Part shown: positions 1-11,866 of the stretch, one piece after another
Layout of the letters: each line of letters opens with the position of its first letter
Position numbering within the stretch: the stretch's first letter is position 1
Assembly (NCBI GenBank): GCA_018806915.1
Contig: JAGKQI010000050.1
Coordinates: 1 to 64,000 of the forward strand
Direction of reading: 5' to 3'
From: Phytophthora colocasiae
Lineage: Eukaryota; Oomycota; Peronosporomycetes; Peronosporales; Peronosporaceae
DNA length: 64,000 nt
Translations under genes and position numbers: made by a program
The notes under the pieces: generated by a model
Databases searched by the model: none
Seen by the model: the letters and a program-made list of their open reading frames with translations, nothing else
Told to the model about the DNA's origin: nothing

Positions 1-46
1 TGGACGTGTTGAGATTGGAGTTGGAGAGAGCAGTAAAAAGCAGATA

Positions 47-127
47 TGTCAGCTGTGGATTTGAACCCACGCGTTCGAAAACATTACGACCTGAACGTAA
101 CCCCTTAGACCACTCGGGCAAACTGAC
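47..127 (-). tRNA. trnL-CAG: tRNA-Leu(CAG), one G missing in T stem
   Basis: First copy in the window, 81 nt. It lacks one base of the run of three that forms the 3' side of the T stem, so that stem would be imperfect. It has the longest terminator of the set (TTTTT). Possibly a sequencing indel. Confidence 0.7.
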
Positions 128-828
128 GGGTTACCAACAACAACTCACAAAACACACAAAAATACAAACCACGCTCAAAACGCAAACGCAACCCGCACAA
201 ATACACACGCACACACCTCCAGCCACACTCGCACCACCACTTACCGAAACACACGCGCAACAACTGCGCAACAACTGCGCACACACACTTCTGCTGGCCG
301 ATATTTCGACCACTCTCCTACACGCTTCCTACCAACCTCCCATGCCCTCTCTGAGCCTCTGCGGTCTACATCTAGCATGCCCATCTACACAGGAACCCAC
401 TCCACCCACCCACCCACCTCCTCACTTCGCCTCACGCCAAAGGGGAGGTGGGTGTCTTTGCGTCCTTCGCCGTCCGGTCGCCAACCGCAGCGCCTACTCT
501 TTCACCCAACTCAATCTACAGGCAAGCAACCAGAGCAGCCTCTCGGGAGCGGCACACCAACCCTGGAGGGGTCGACTCAACCTTTCTACACCTCTCCACG
601 GATCGGACAGAACAGCAGCTAGTTGTCAAACGGTTCTGCTGCCATAGCGCCCAGTGTCGCCGTGACGCGTCGACGTCTCAACGCGTGGCGTCGTGGGATG
701 GAATAAATCGAGGCTGTGGGCGTGCGCAGGCCTTACAGAGACAGCAGGGAGCGCCGTGGCGTTTGCGACGAGGCGCCAGTGTGCGTTGTAGACGTGTTGA
801 GATTGATTGAGAGAGCAGTAAAAGGATA

Positions 829-910
829 TGTCAGCTGTGGGATTTGAACCCACGCGTTCGAAAACATTACGACCTGAACGTAACCCTTAGACCACTCGGG
901 CAAATCTGAC
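829..910 (-). tRNA. trnL-CAG: tRNA-Leu(CAG), two compensating indels
   Basis: 82 nt, but with one base fewer in the D-stem G run and one extra A inside the 5' acceptor strand, so both helices are disturbed. Anticodon arm and T arm match the consensus. Confidence 0.65.
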
Positions 911-1600
911 GGGTTACCAACAACAACTCACAAAACACACAAAATACAAACCACGCTCAAACGCAAACGCAACCTGCACAAATACACACGCACACACCTC
1001 CAGCCACACTCGCACCCCCACTTACCGAAACACACGCGCAACAACTGCGCAACAACTGCGCACACACACTTCTGCTGGCCGAGATTTCGAACACTCTCCT
1101 ACACGCATCCTACCAACCACCCATGCCCTCTCTGAGCCTCTGCGGTCTACATCTAGCATGCCCATCTACACAGGAACTCCACTCCACTCCACCCACCCTC
1201 CTCACTTCGCCTCACGCCAAAGGGGAGGTGGGTGTCTTTGCGTCCTTCGCCGTCCGTCGCCAACCGCAGCGCCTACTCTTTCACCCAACTCAATCTACAG
1301 GCAAGCAACTAGAGCAGCCTCTCGGGAGCGGGCACACCAACCCTGGAGGGTCGACTCAACCTTTCTACACCTCTCCACGGATCGGACAGAACAGCAGCTA
1401 GTTGTCAAACGGTTCTGCTGCCATAGCGCCCAGTGTCGCCGTGACGCGTCGACGTCTCAACGCGTGGCGTCGTGGGATGGAATAAATCGAGGCTGTGGGC
1501 GTGCGCAGGCCTTACAGAGACAGCAGGGAGCGCCGTGGCGTTTGCGACGAGGCGCTAGTGTGCGTTGTAGACGTGTTGAGATTGGATTGGAGAGAGCAGT

Positions 1601-1604
1601 AAAA
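1601..1604 (-). terminator. Pol III terminator of the tRNA unit (representative)
   Basis: On the minus strand the tRNA is followed by a five-base trailer (TATCC or TTTCC) and then TTTT, the minimal RNA polymerase III stop. This arrangement recurs in nearly every unit. The stop appears as TTT only next to the copies at 5496, 7846, 14934, 16517, 27523 and 38088, and as TTTTT next to the copy at 47. The conserved stop supports these being transcribable tRNA genes rather than a satellite that merely contains a tRNA-like stretch. Confidence 0.8.
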
Positions 1605-1609
1605 GGATA

Positions 1610-1691
1610 TGTCAGCTGTGGGATTTGAACCCACGCGTTCGAAAACATTACGACCTGAACGTAACCCCTTAGACCACTCGGGCAAACTGAC
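1610..1691 (-). tRNA. trnL-CAG: tRNA-Leu(CAG), consensus copy (reference description)
   Basis: Cytosolic leucine tRNA reading CUG codons. Read on the minus strand the 82-nt gene folds fully. The 7-bp acceptor stem pairs GTCAGTT with AGCTGAC (one G-U), with discriminator A. The 3-bp D stem is CCC/GGG around the loop GAGTGGTCTAA. The 5-bp anticodon stem is TTACG/CGTAA with the loop TTCAGGT, giving anticodon CAG. The long variable arm of about 13 nt (GTT-TTCG-AAC hairpin) marks a class II tRNA. The 5-bp T stem is GTGGG/CCCAC with the loop TTCAAAT. Long variable arm, discriminator A and anticodon all agree on leucine. There is no intron and no encoded CCA. TTTT follows five bases after the gene. 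About 28 further copies match this sequence by eye. Confidence 0.96.
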
Positions 1692-1855
1692 GGGTTACCA
1701 ACAACAACTCACAAAACACACAAAATACAAACCACGCTCAAACGCAAACGCAACCCGCACAAATACACACGCACACACCTCCAGCCACACTCGCACCACC
1801 ACTTACCGAAACACACGCGCAACAACTGCGCAACAACTGCGCACACACACTTCTG
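1692..1855 (-). promoter_or_regulatory. Conserved GT-rich 5' flank of the tRNA (representative)
   Basis: Immediately upstream of the tRNA 5' end on its own strand lies a GT-rich block with a TTTGTATTTTG stretch about 35-45 bp before the gene. Further out it holds GT dinucleotides and two or three copies of a CGCAGTTGTTG motif. It is conserved in nearly all units. A role as upstream Pol III context (TATA-like) is inference. The internal promoter is visible in the gene itself: the B box is GGTTCAAATCC, a full match to the eukaryotic consensus, and the A box is TGCCCGAGTGG, with C where G is usual at its third base. Confidence 0.4.
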
Positions 1856-2391
1856 CTGGCCGATATTCTGACCACTCTCCTACACGCTTCCTACCAACCT
1901 CCCACGCCCTCTCTGAGCCTCTGCGGTCTACATCTAGCATGCCCATCTACACAGGAACCCACCCACCCACTCCACCCACCCTCCTCACTTCGCCTCACGC
2001 CAAAGGGGAGGTGGGTGTCTTTTGCGTCCTTCGCCGTCCGTCGCCAACCGCAGCGCCTACTCTTTCACCCAACTCAATCTACAGGCAAGCAACTAGAGCA
2101 GCCTCTCGGGAGCGGCACACCAACCCTGGAGGGTCGACTCAACCTTTCTACACCTCTCCACGGATCGGACAGAACAGCAGCTAGTTGTCAAACGGTTCTG
2201 CTGCCATAGCGCCCAGTGTCGCCGTGACGCGTCGACGTCTCAACGCGTGGCGTCGTGGGATGGAATAAATCGAGGCTGTGGGCGTGCGCAGGCCTTACAG
2301 AGACAGCAGGGAGCGCCGTGGCGTTTGCGACGAGGCGCTAGTGTGCGTTGTAGACGTGTTGAGATTGGATTGAGAGAGCAGTAAAAGGATA

Positions 2392-2473
2392 TGTCAGCTG
2401 TAGGATTTGAACCCACGCGTTCGAAAACATTACGACCTGAACGTAACCCCTTAGACCACTCGGGCAAACTGAC
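2392..2473 (-). tRNA. trnL-CAG: tRNA-Leu(CAG), T-stem C-to-T variant
   Basis: 82 nt with a single substitution in the 3' side of the T stem that turns a G-C pair into G-U, so the fold is kept. Confidence 0.88.
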
Positions 2474-3178
2474 GGGTTACCAACAACAACTCACAAAACA
2501 CACAAAATACAAACCACGCTCAAACGCAAACGCAACCCGCACAAATACACACGCACACACTCCAGCCACACTCGCACCACCACTTACCGAAACACACGCG
2601 CAACAACTGCGCAACAACTGCTGCCACCACACACACTTCTGCTGGCCGATATTTCGACCACTCTCCTACACGCTTCCTACCAACCTCCCACGCCCTCTCT
2701 GAGCCTCTGCGGTCTACATCTAGCATGCCCATCTACACAGGAACCCACTCCACTCCACCCACCCACCCTCCTCACTTCGCCTCACGCCAAAGGGGAGGTG
2801 GGTGTCTTTTGCGTCCTTCTGCCGTCCGTCGCCAACCGCAGCGCCTACTCTTTCACCCAACTCAATCTACAGGCAAGCAACTAGAGCAGCCTCTCGAGCG
2901 GCACACCAACCCTGGAGGGTCGACTCAACCTTTCTACACCTCTCCACGGATCCGGACAGAACAGCAGCTAGTTGTCAAACGGTTCTGCTGCCATAGCGCC
3001 CAGTGTCGCCGTGACGCGTCGACGTCTCAACGCGTGGCGTCGTGGGATGGAATAAATCGAGGCTGTGGGCGTGCGCAGGCCTTACAGAGACAGCAGCGAG
3101 CGCCGTGGCGTTTGCGACGAGGCGCCAGTGTGCGTTGTAGACGTGTTGAGATTGGATTGAGAGAGCAGTAAAAGGATA

Positions 3179-3260
3179 TGTCAGCTGTGGGATTTGAACC
3201 CACGCGTTCGAAAACATTACGACCTGAACGTAACCCCTTAGACCACTCGGGCAAACTGAC
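3179..3260 (-). tRNA. trnL-CAG: tRNA-Leu(CAG)
   Basis: Matches the 82-nt consensus; trailer TATCC, then TTTT. Confidence 0.93.
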
Positions 3261-3950
3261 GGGTTACCAACAACAACTCACAAAACACACAAAATACAAA
3301 CCACGCTCAAACGCAAACGCAACCCGCACAAATACACACGCACACACCTCCAGCCACACTCGCACCACCACTTACCGAAACACACGCGCAACAACTGCGC
3401 AACAACTGCGCACACACACTTCTGCTGGCCGATATTTCGACCACTCTCCTACACGCTTCCTACCAACCTCCCACGCCCTCTCTGAGCCTCTGCGGTCTAC
3501 ATCTAGCATGCCCATCTACACAGGAACCCACCCACCCACCCACCCACCTCCTCACTTCGCCTCACGCCAAAGGGGAGGTGGGTGTCTTTGCGTCCTTCGC
3601 CGTCCGTCGCCAACCGCAGCGCCTACTCTTTCACCCAACTCAATCTACAGGCAAGCAACTAGAGCAGCCTCTCGGGAGCGGCACACCAACCCTGGAGGGT
3701 CGACTCAACCTTTCTACACCTCTCCACGGATCGGACAGAACAGCAGCTAGTTGTCAAACGGTTCTGCTGCCATAGCGCCAGTGTCGCCGTGACGCGTCGA
3801 CGTCTCATCGTCGTGGGATGGAATAAATCGAGGCTGTGGGCGTGCGCAGGCCTTACAGAGACAGCAGGGAGCGCCGTGGCGTTTGCGGCGAAGCGCTAGT
3901 GTGCGTTGTAGACGTGTTGAGATTGGATTGGAGAGAGCAGTAAAAGGAAA

Positions 3951-4032
3951 TGTCAGCTGTGGGATTTGAACCCACGCGTTCGAAAACATTACGACCTGAA
4001 CGTAACCCCTTAGACCACTCGGGCAAACTGAC
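3951..4032 (-). tRNA. trnL-CAG: tRNA-Leu(CAG)
   Basis: Matches the 82-nt consensus; trailer TTTCC, then TTTT. Its 3' spacer is shortened near 3808 (loss of the CAACGCGTGG segment). Confidence 0.93.
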
Positions 4033-4735
4033 GGGTTACCAACAACAACTCACAAAACACACAAAATACAAACCACGCTCAAACGCAAACGCAACCCGCA
4101 CAAATACACACGCACACACCTCCAGCCACACTCGCACCACCACTTACCGAAACACACGCGCAACAACTGCGCAACAACTGCGCACACACACTTCTGCTGG
4201 CCGATATTTCGACCACTCTCCTACACGCTTCCTACCAACCTCCCACGCCCTCTCTGAGCCTCTGCGGTCTACATCTAGCATGCCCATCTACACAGGAACT
4301 CCACCCACTCCACCTACCCACCCACCTCCTCACTTCGCCTCACGCCAAAGGGGAGGTGGGTGTCTTTTGCGTCCTTCGCCGTCCGTCGCCAACCGCAGCG
4401 CCTACTCTTTCACCCAACTCAATCTACAGGCAAGCAACTAGAGCAGCCTCTCGGGAGCGGCACACCAACCCTGGAGGGTCGACTCAACCTTTCTACACCT
4501 CTCCACGGATCGGACAGAACAGCAGCTAGTTGTCAAACGGTTCTGCTGCCATAGCGCCCAGTGTCGCCGTGACGCGTCGACGTCTCAACGCGTGGCGTCG
4601 TGGGATGGAATAAATCGAGGCTGTGGGCGTGCGCAGGCCTTACAGAGACAGCAGGGAGCGCCGTGGCGTTTGCGACGAGGCGCTAGTGTGCGTTGTGGAC
4701 GTGTTGAGATTGGATTGGAGAGAGCAGTAAAAGGA

Positions 4736-4797
4736 CCCACGCGTTCGAAAACATTACGACCTGAACGTAACCCCTTAGACCACTCGGGCAAACTGAC
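4736..4797 (-). pseudogene. tRNA-Leu(CAG) pseudogene, 3' end deleted
   Basis: A 22-bp deletion removes the T loop, the 3' half of the T stem, the 3' acceptor strand and the discriminator, joining the trailer directly to the remaining T stem. The D, anticodon and variable arms remain (62 nt). It cannot form an acceptor stem. Confidence 0.92.
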
Positions 4798-5495
4798 GGG
4801 TTACCAACAACAACTCACAAAACACACAAAATACAAACCACGCTCAAACGCAAACGCAACCCGCACAAATACACACGCACACACCTCCAGCCACACTCGC
4901 ACCACCACTTACCGAAACATTACGCGCAACAACTGCGCAACAACTGCGCACACACACTTCTGCTGGCCGATATTTCGACCACTCTCCTACACGCTTCCTA
5001 CCAACCTCCCACGCCCTCTCTGAGCCTCTGCGGTCTACATCTAGCATGCCCATCTACACAGGAACCCACCCACCCACCCACCCACCCTCCTCACTTCGCC
5101 TCACGCCAAAGGGGAGGTGGGTGTCTTTTGCGTCCTTCGCCGTCCGTCGCCAACCGCAGCGCCTACTCTTTCACCCAACTCAATCTACAGGCAAGCAACT
5201 AGAGCAGCCTCTCGGGAGCGGCACACCAACCCTGGAGGGTCGACTCAACCTTTCTACACCTCTCCACGGATCGGACAGAACAGCAGCTAGTTGTCAAACG
5301 GTTCTGCTGCCATAGCGCCCAGTGTCGCCGTGACGCGTCGACGTCTCAACGCGTGGCGTCGTGGGATGGAATAAATCGAGGCTGTGGGCGTGCGCAGGCC
5401 TTACAGAGACAGCAGGAGCGCCGTGGCGTTTGCGACGAGGCGCTAGTGTGCGTTGTAGACGTGTTGAGATTGGATTGAGAGAGCAGTAAAGGATA

Positions 5496-5577
5496 TGTCA
5501 GCTGTGGGATTTGAACCCACGCGTTCGAAAACATTACGACCTGAACGTAACCCCTTAGACCACTCGGGCAAACTGAC
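5496..5577 (-). tRNA. trnL-CAG: tRNA-Leu(CAG), short terminator
   Basis: Consensus tRNA body; the terminator is only TTT. Confidence 0.9.
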
Positions 5578-6291
5578 GGGTTACCAACAACAACTCACAA
5601 AACACACAAAATACAAACCACGCTCAAACGCAAACGCAACCCGCACAAATACACACGCACACACCTCCAGCCACACTCGCACCACCACTTACCGAAACAC
5701 ACGCGCAACAACTGCGCAACAACTGCGCAACAACTGCGCACACACTTCTGCTGGCCGATATTTCGACCACTCTCCTACACGCTTCCTACCAACCTCCCAC
5801 GCCCTCTCTGAGCCTCTGCGGTCTACATCTAGCATGCCCATCTACACAGGAACCCACCCACCCACTCCACCCACCCAACCTACTCACTTCGCCTCACGCC
5901 AAAGGGGAGGTGGGTGTCTTTTGCGTCCTTCGCCGTCCGTCGCCAACCGCAGCGCCTACTCTTTCACCCAACTCAATCTACAGGCAAGCAACTAGAGCAG
6001 CCTCTCGGGAGCGGCACACCAACCCTGGAGGGTCGACTCAACCTTTCTACACCTCTCCACGGATCGGACAGAACAGCAGCTAGTTGTCAAACGGTTCTGC
6101 TGCCATAGCGCCCAGTGTCGCCGTGACGCGTCGACGTCTCAACGCGTGGCGTCGTGGGATGGAATAAATCGAGGCTGTGGGCGTGCGCAGGCCTTACAGA
6201 GACAGCAGGGAGCGCCGTGGCGTTTGCGGCGAAGCGCTAGTGTGCGTTGTAGACGTGTTGAGATTGGATTGGAGAGAGCAGTAAAAGGATA

Positions 6292-6373
6292 TGTCAGCTG
6301 TGGGATTTGAACCCACGCGTTCGAAAACATTACGACCTGAACGTAACCCCTTAGACCACTCGGGCAAACTGAC
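6292..6373 (-). tRNA. trnL-CAG: tRNA-Leu(CAG)
   Basis: Consensus 82-nt copy with a TTTT stop. Confidence 0.93.
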
Positions 6374-7064
6374 GGGTTACCAACAACAACTCACAAAACA
6401 CACAAAATACAAACCACGCTCAAACGCAAACGCAACCCGCACAAATACACACGCACACACCTCCAGCCACACTCGCACCACCACTTACCGAAACACACGC
6501 GCAACAACTGCGCAACAACTGCGCACACACACTTCTGCTGGCCGATATTTCGACCACTCTCCTACACGCTTCCTACCAACCTCCCACGCCCTCTCTGAGC
6601 CTCTGCGGTCTACATCTAGCATGCCCATCTACACAGGAACCCACCCACCCACCCTCCTCACTTCGCCTCACGCCAAAGGGGAGGTGGGTGTCTTTTGCGT
6701 CCTTCGCCGTCCGTCGCCAACCGCAGCGCCTACTCTTTCACCCAACTCAATCTACAGGCAAGCAACTAGAGCAGCCTCTCGGGAGCGGCACACCAACCCT
6801 GGAGGGTCGACTCAACCTTTCTACACCTCTCCACGGATCGGACAGAACAGCAGCTAGTTGTCAAACGGTTCTGCTGCCATAGCGCCCAGTGTCGCCGTGA
6901 CGCGTCGACGTCTCAACGCGTGGCGTCGTGGGATGGAATAAATCGAGGCTGTGGGCGTGCGCAAGCCTTACAGAGACAGCAGCGAGCGCCGTGGCGTTTG
7001 CGGCGAGGCGCTAGTGTGCGTTGTAGACGTGTTGAGATTGGATTGAGAGAGCAGTAAAAGGATA

Positions 7065-7145
7065 TGTCAGCTGTGGATTTGAACCCACGAGTTCGAAAAC
7101 ATTACGACCTGAACGTAACCCCTTAGACCACTCGGGCAAACTGAC
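7065..7145 (-). tRNA. trnL-CAG: tRNA-Leu(CAG), missing G plus a substitution next to the T stem
   Basis: 81 nt. It lacks one base of the T-stem run and also carries a G-to-T change (tRNA strand) in the second-last base of the variable region. Confidence 0.65.
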
Positions 7146-7845
7146 GGGTTACCAACAACAACTCACAAAACACACAAAATACAAACCACGCTCAAACGCA
7201 AACGCAACCCGCACAAATACACACGCACACACCTCCAGCCACACTCGCACCACCACTTACCGAAACACACGCGCAACAACTGCGCAACAACTGCGCACAC
7301 ACACTTCTGCTGGCCGATATTTCGACCACTCTCCTACACGCTTCCTACCAACCTCCCACGCCCTCTCTGAGCCTCTGCGGTCTACATCTAGCATGCCCAT
7401 CTACACAGGAACTCCACCCACCCACCCACCCACCCTCCTCACTTCGCCTCACGCCAAAGGGGAGGTGGGTGTCTTTGCGTCCTTCGCCGTCCGTCGCCAA
7501 CCGCAGCGCCTACTCTTTCACCCAACTCAATCTACAGGCAAGCAACTAGAGCAGCCTCTCGGGAGCGGGCACACCAACCCTGGAGGGTCGACTCAACCTT
7601 TCTACACCTCTCCACGGATCGGACAGAACAGCAGCTAGTTGTCAAACGGTTCTGCTGCCATAGCGCCCAGTGTCGCCGTGACGCGTCGACGTCTCAACGC
7701 GTGGCGTCGTGGGATGGAATAAATCGAGGCTGTGGGCGTGCGCAGGCCTTACAGAGACAGCAGGGAGCGCCGTGGCGTTTGCGGCGAAGCGCTAGTGTGC
7801 GTTGTAGACGTGTTGAGATTGGATTGGAGAGAGCAGTAAAGGATA

Positions 7846-7926
7846 TGTCAGCTGTGGATTTGAACCCACGCGTTCGAAAACATTACGACCTGAACGTAAC
7901 CCCTTAGACCACTCGGGCAAACTGAC
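7846..7926 (-). tRNA. trnL-CAG: tRNA-Leu(CAG), missing G and TTT stop
   Basis: 81 nt with the one-base T-stem deletion; its terminator is also one T short. The same pair of deletions recurs at 16517 and 27523. Confidence 0.68.
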
Positions 7927-8627
7927 GGGTTACCAACAACAACTCACAAAACACACAAAATACAAACCACGCTCAAACGCAAACGCAACCCGCACAAATA
8001 CACACGCACACACCTCCAGCCACACTCGCACCACCACTTACCGAAACACACGCGCAACAACTGCGCAACAACTGCGCACACACACTTCTGCTGGCCGATA
8101 TTTCGACCACTCTCCTACACGCTTCCTACCAACCTCCCACGCCCTCTCTGAGCCTCTGCGGTCTACATCTAGCATGCCCATCTACACAGGAACCCACTCC
8201 ACTCCACCCACCCACCCTCCTCACTTCGCCTCACGCCAAAGGGGAGGTGGGTGTCTTTGCGTCCTTCGCCGTCCGTCGCCAACCGCAGCGCCTACTCTTT
8301 CACCCAACTCAATCTACAGGCAAGCAACTAGAGCAGCCTCTCGGGAGCGGCACACCAACCCTGGAGGGTCGACTCAACCTTTCTACACCTCTCCACGGAT
8401 CGGACAGAACAGCAGCTAGTTGTCAAACGGTTCTGCTGCCATAGCGCCCAGTGTCGCCGTGACGCGTCGACGTCTCAACGCGTGGCGTCGTGTGGATGGA
8501 ATAAATCGAGGCTGTGGGCGTGCGCAGGCCTTACAGAGACAGCAGGAGCGCCGTGGCGTTTGCGGCGAGGCGCTAGTGTGCGTTGTAGACGTGTTGAGAT
8601 TGGATTGGAGAGAGCAGTAAAAGGATA

Positions 8628-8709
8628 TGTCAGCTGTGGGATTTGAACCCACGCGTTCGAAAACATTACGACCTGAACGTAACCCCTTAGACCACTCGGG
8701 CAAACTGAC
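8628..8709 (-). tRNA. trnL-CAG: tRNA-Leu(CAG)
   Basis: Consensus copy. Its 5' flank has three CAACAACTGCG repeats instead of two. Confidence 0.93.
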
Positions 8710-9428
8710 GGGTTACCAACAACAACTCACAAAACACACAAAATACAAACCACGCTCAAACGCAAACGCAACCCGCACAAATACACACGCACACACCTCC
8801 AGCCACACTCGCACCACCACTTACCGAAACACACGCGCAACAACTGCGCAACAACTGCGCAACAACTGCGCACACACACTTCTGCTGACCGATATTTCGA
8901 CCACTCTCCTACACGCTTCCTACCAACCTCCCATGCCCTCTCTGAGCCTCTGCGGTCTACATCTAGCATGCCCATCTACACAGGAACCCACCCACCCACC
9001 CACCCACCCACCCACCCTCCTCACTTCGCCTCACGCCAAAGGGGAGGTGGGTGTCTTTTGCGTCCTTCGCCGTCCGTCGCCAACCGCAGCGCCTACTCTT
9101 TCACCCAACTCAATCTACAGGCAAGCAACTAGAGCAGCCTCTCGGGAGCGGCACACCAACCCTGGAGGGTCGACTCAACCTTTCTACACCTCTCCACGGA
9201 TCGGACAGAACAGCAGCTAGTTGTCAAACGGTTCTGCTGCCATAGCGCCCAGTGTCGCCGTGACGCGTCGACGTCTCAACGCGTGGCGTCGTGGGATGGA
9301 ATAAATCGAGGCTGTGGGCGTGCGCAGGCCTTACAGAGACAGCAGCGAGCGCCGTGGCGTTTGCGGCGAGGCGCTAGTGTGCGTTGTAGACGTGTTGAGA
9401 TTGGATTGGAGAGAGCAGTAAAAGGATA

Positions 9429-9510
9429 TGTCAGCTGTGGGATTTGAACCCACGCGTTCGAAAACATTACGACCTGAACGTAACCCCTTAGACCACTCGG
9501 GCAAACTGAC
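9429..9510 (-). tRNA. trnL-CAG: tRNA-Leu(CAG)
   Basis: Consensus copy, TTTT stop. Confidence 0.93.
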
Positions 9511-10206
9511 GGGTTACCAACAACAACTCACAAAACACACAAAATACAAACCACGCTCAAACGCAAACGCAACCCGCACAAATACACACGCACACACCTC
9601 CAGCCACACTCGCACCACCACTTACCGAAACACACGCGCAACAACTGCGCAACAACTGCGCACACACACTTCTGCTGGCCGATATTTCGACCACTCTCCT
9701 ACACGCTTCCTACCAACCTCCCACGCCCTCTCTGAGCCTCTGCGGTCTACATCTAGCATGCCCATCTACACAGGAACCCACACCCCCCACCCACCCTCCT
9801 CACTTCGCCTCACGCCAAAGGGGAGGTGGGTGTCTTTGCGTCCTTCGCCGTCCGTCGCCAACCGCAGCGCCTACTCTTTCACCCAACTCAATCTACAGGC
9901 AAGCAACTAGAGCAGCCTCTCGGGAGCGGCACACCAACCCTGGAGGGTCGACTCAACCTTTCTACACCTCTCCACGGATCGGACAGAACAGCAGCTAGTT
10001 GTCAAACGGTTCTGCTGCCATAGCGCCCAGTGTCGCCGTGACGCGTCGACGTCTCAACGCGTGGCGTCGTGGGATGGAATAAATCGAGGCTGTGGGCGTG
10101 CGCAGGCCTTTACAGAGACAGCAGGGAGCGCCGTGGCGTTTGCGGCGAGGCGCTAGTGTGCGTTGTAGACGTGTTGAGATTGGATTGAGAGAGCAGTAAA
10201 AGGATA

Positions 10207-10288
10207 TGTCAGCTGTGGGATTTGAACCCACGCGTTCGAAAACATTACGACCTGAACGTAACCCCTTAGACCACTCGGGCAAACTGAC
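10207..10288 (-). tRNA. trnL-CAG: tRNA-Leu(CAG)
   Basis: Consensus copy; three CAACAACTGCG repeats in its 5' flank. Confidence 0.93.
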
Positions 10289-10999
10289 GGGTTACCAACA
10301 ACAACTCACAAAACACACAAAATACAAACCACGCTCAAACGCAAACGCAACCCGCACAAATACACACGCACACACCTCCAGCCACACTCGCACCACCACT
10401 TACCGAAACACACGCGCAACAACTGCGCAACAACTGCGCAACAACTGCGCACACACACTTCTGCTGGCTGATATTTCGACCACTCTCCTACACGCTTCCT
10501 ACCAACCTCCCACGCCCTCTCTGAGCCTCTGCGGTCTACATCTAGCATGCCCATCTACACAGGAACCCCACCACTCCACCCACCCACCCTCCTCACTTCG
10601 CCTCACGCCAAAGGGGAGGTGGGTGTCTTTGCGTCCTTCGCCGTCCGTCGCCAACCGCAGCGCCTACTCTTTCACCCAACTCAATCTACAGGCAAGCAAC
10701 CAGAGCAGCCTCTCGGGAGCGGCACACCAACCCTGGAGGGTCGACTCAACCTTTCTACACCTCTCCACGGATCGGACAGAACAGCAGCTAGTTGTCAAAC
10801 GGTTCTGCTGCCATAGCGCCCAGTGTCGCCGTGACGCGTCGACGTCTCAACGCGTGGCGTCGTGGGATGGAATAAATCGAGGCTGTGGGCGTGCGCAGGC
10901 CTTACAGAGACAGCAGGGAGCGCCGTGGCGTTTGCGGCGAAGCGCTAGTGTGCGTTGTAGACGTGTTGAGATTGGATTGGAGAGAGCAGTAAAAGGAAA

Positions 11000-11081
11000 T
11001 GTCAGCTGTGGGATTTGAACCCACGCGTTCGAAAACATTACGACCTGAACGTAACCCCTTAGACCACTCGGGCAAACTGAC
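11000..11081 (-). tRNA. trnL-CAG: tRNA-Leu(CAG)
   Basis: Consensus copy; trailer TTTCC. Confidence 0.93.
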
Positions 11082-11782
11082 GGGTTACCAACAACAACTC
11101 ACAAAACACACAAAATACAAACCACGCTCAAACGCAAACGCAACCCACACAAATACACACGCACACACCTCCAGCCACACTCGCACCACCACTTACCGAA
11201 ACACACGCGCAACAACTGCGCAACAACTGCGCACACACACACTTCTGCTGGCCGATATTTCGACCACTCTCCTACACGCTTCCTACCAACCTCCCACGCC
11301 CTCTCTGAGCCTCTGCGGTCTACCTCTAGCATGCCCCTCTACACAGGAACCCACTCCACCCACCCACCCACCCTCCTCACGTCGCCTCACGCCAAAGGGG
11401 AGGTGGGTGTCTTTTGCGTCCTTCGCCGTCCGTCGCCAACCGCAGCGCCTACTCTTTCACCCAACTCAATCTACAGGCAAGCAACTAGAGCAGCCTCTCG
11501 GGAGCGGCACACCAACCCTGGAGGGTCGACTCAACCTTCTACACCTCTCCACGGATCGGACAGAACAGCAGCTAGTTGTCAAACGGTTCTGCTGCCATAG
11601 CGCCCAGTGTCGCCGTGACGCGTCGACGTCTCAACGCGTGGCGTCGTGGGATGGAATAAATCGAGGCTGTGGGCGTGCGCAGGCCTTACAGAGACAGCAG
11701 GGAGCGCCGTGGCGTTTGCGGCGAGGCGCCAGTGTGCGTTGTAGACGTGTTGAGATTGGATTGAGAGAGCAGTAAAAGGATA

Positions 11783-11866
11783 TGTCAGCTGTGGGATTTG
11801 AACCCACGCGTTCGAAAACACATTACGACCTGAACGTAACCCCTTAGACCACTCGGGCAAACTGAC
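11783..11866 (-). tRNA. trnL-CAG: tRNA-Leu(CAG), variable arm +2
   Basis: 84 nt. A duplicated dinucleotide lengthens the start of the variable arm by two; all other arms match the consensus, so a fold is still possible. Confidence 0.82.

Noticed and set aside
829..910. tRNA-Ser instead of tRNA-Leu
   Set aside because: The long variable arm fits both classes, but the anticodon is CAG with discriminator A, which specify leucine.
1609..2184. Long plus-strand frames of 160-270 codons beginning MSAVGFEPTRSKTL in most units
   Set aside because: They are antisense translations of the tRNA-Leu gene plus spacer; the GFEPT start is the classic false protein from the T arm of a tRNA. They vary in frame between units and follow DNA, not protein, conservation.
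2240..2467. Minus-strand frames of 60-95 codons such as MPEWSKGLRSGRNVFERVGSNPT
   Set aside because: They are the sense-strand translation of the same tRNA gene (the SNPTADIS tail is the T arm). No ribosomal or conservation support.
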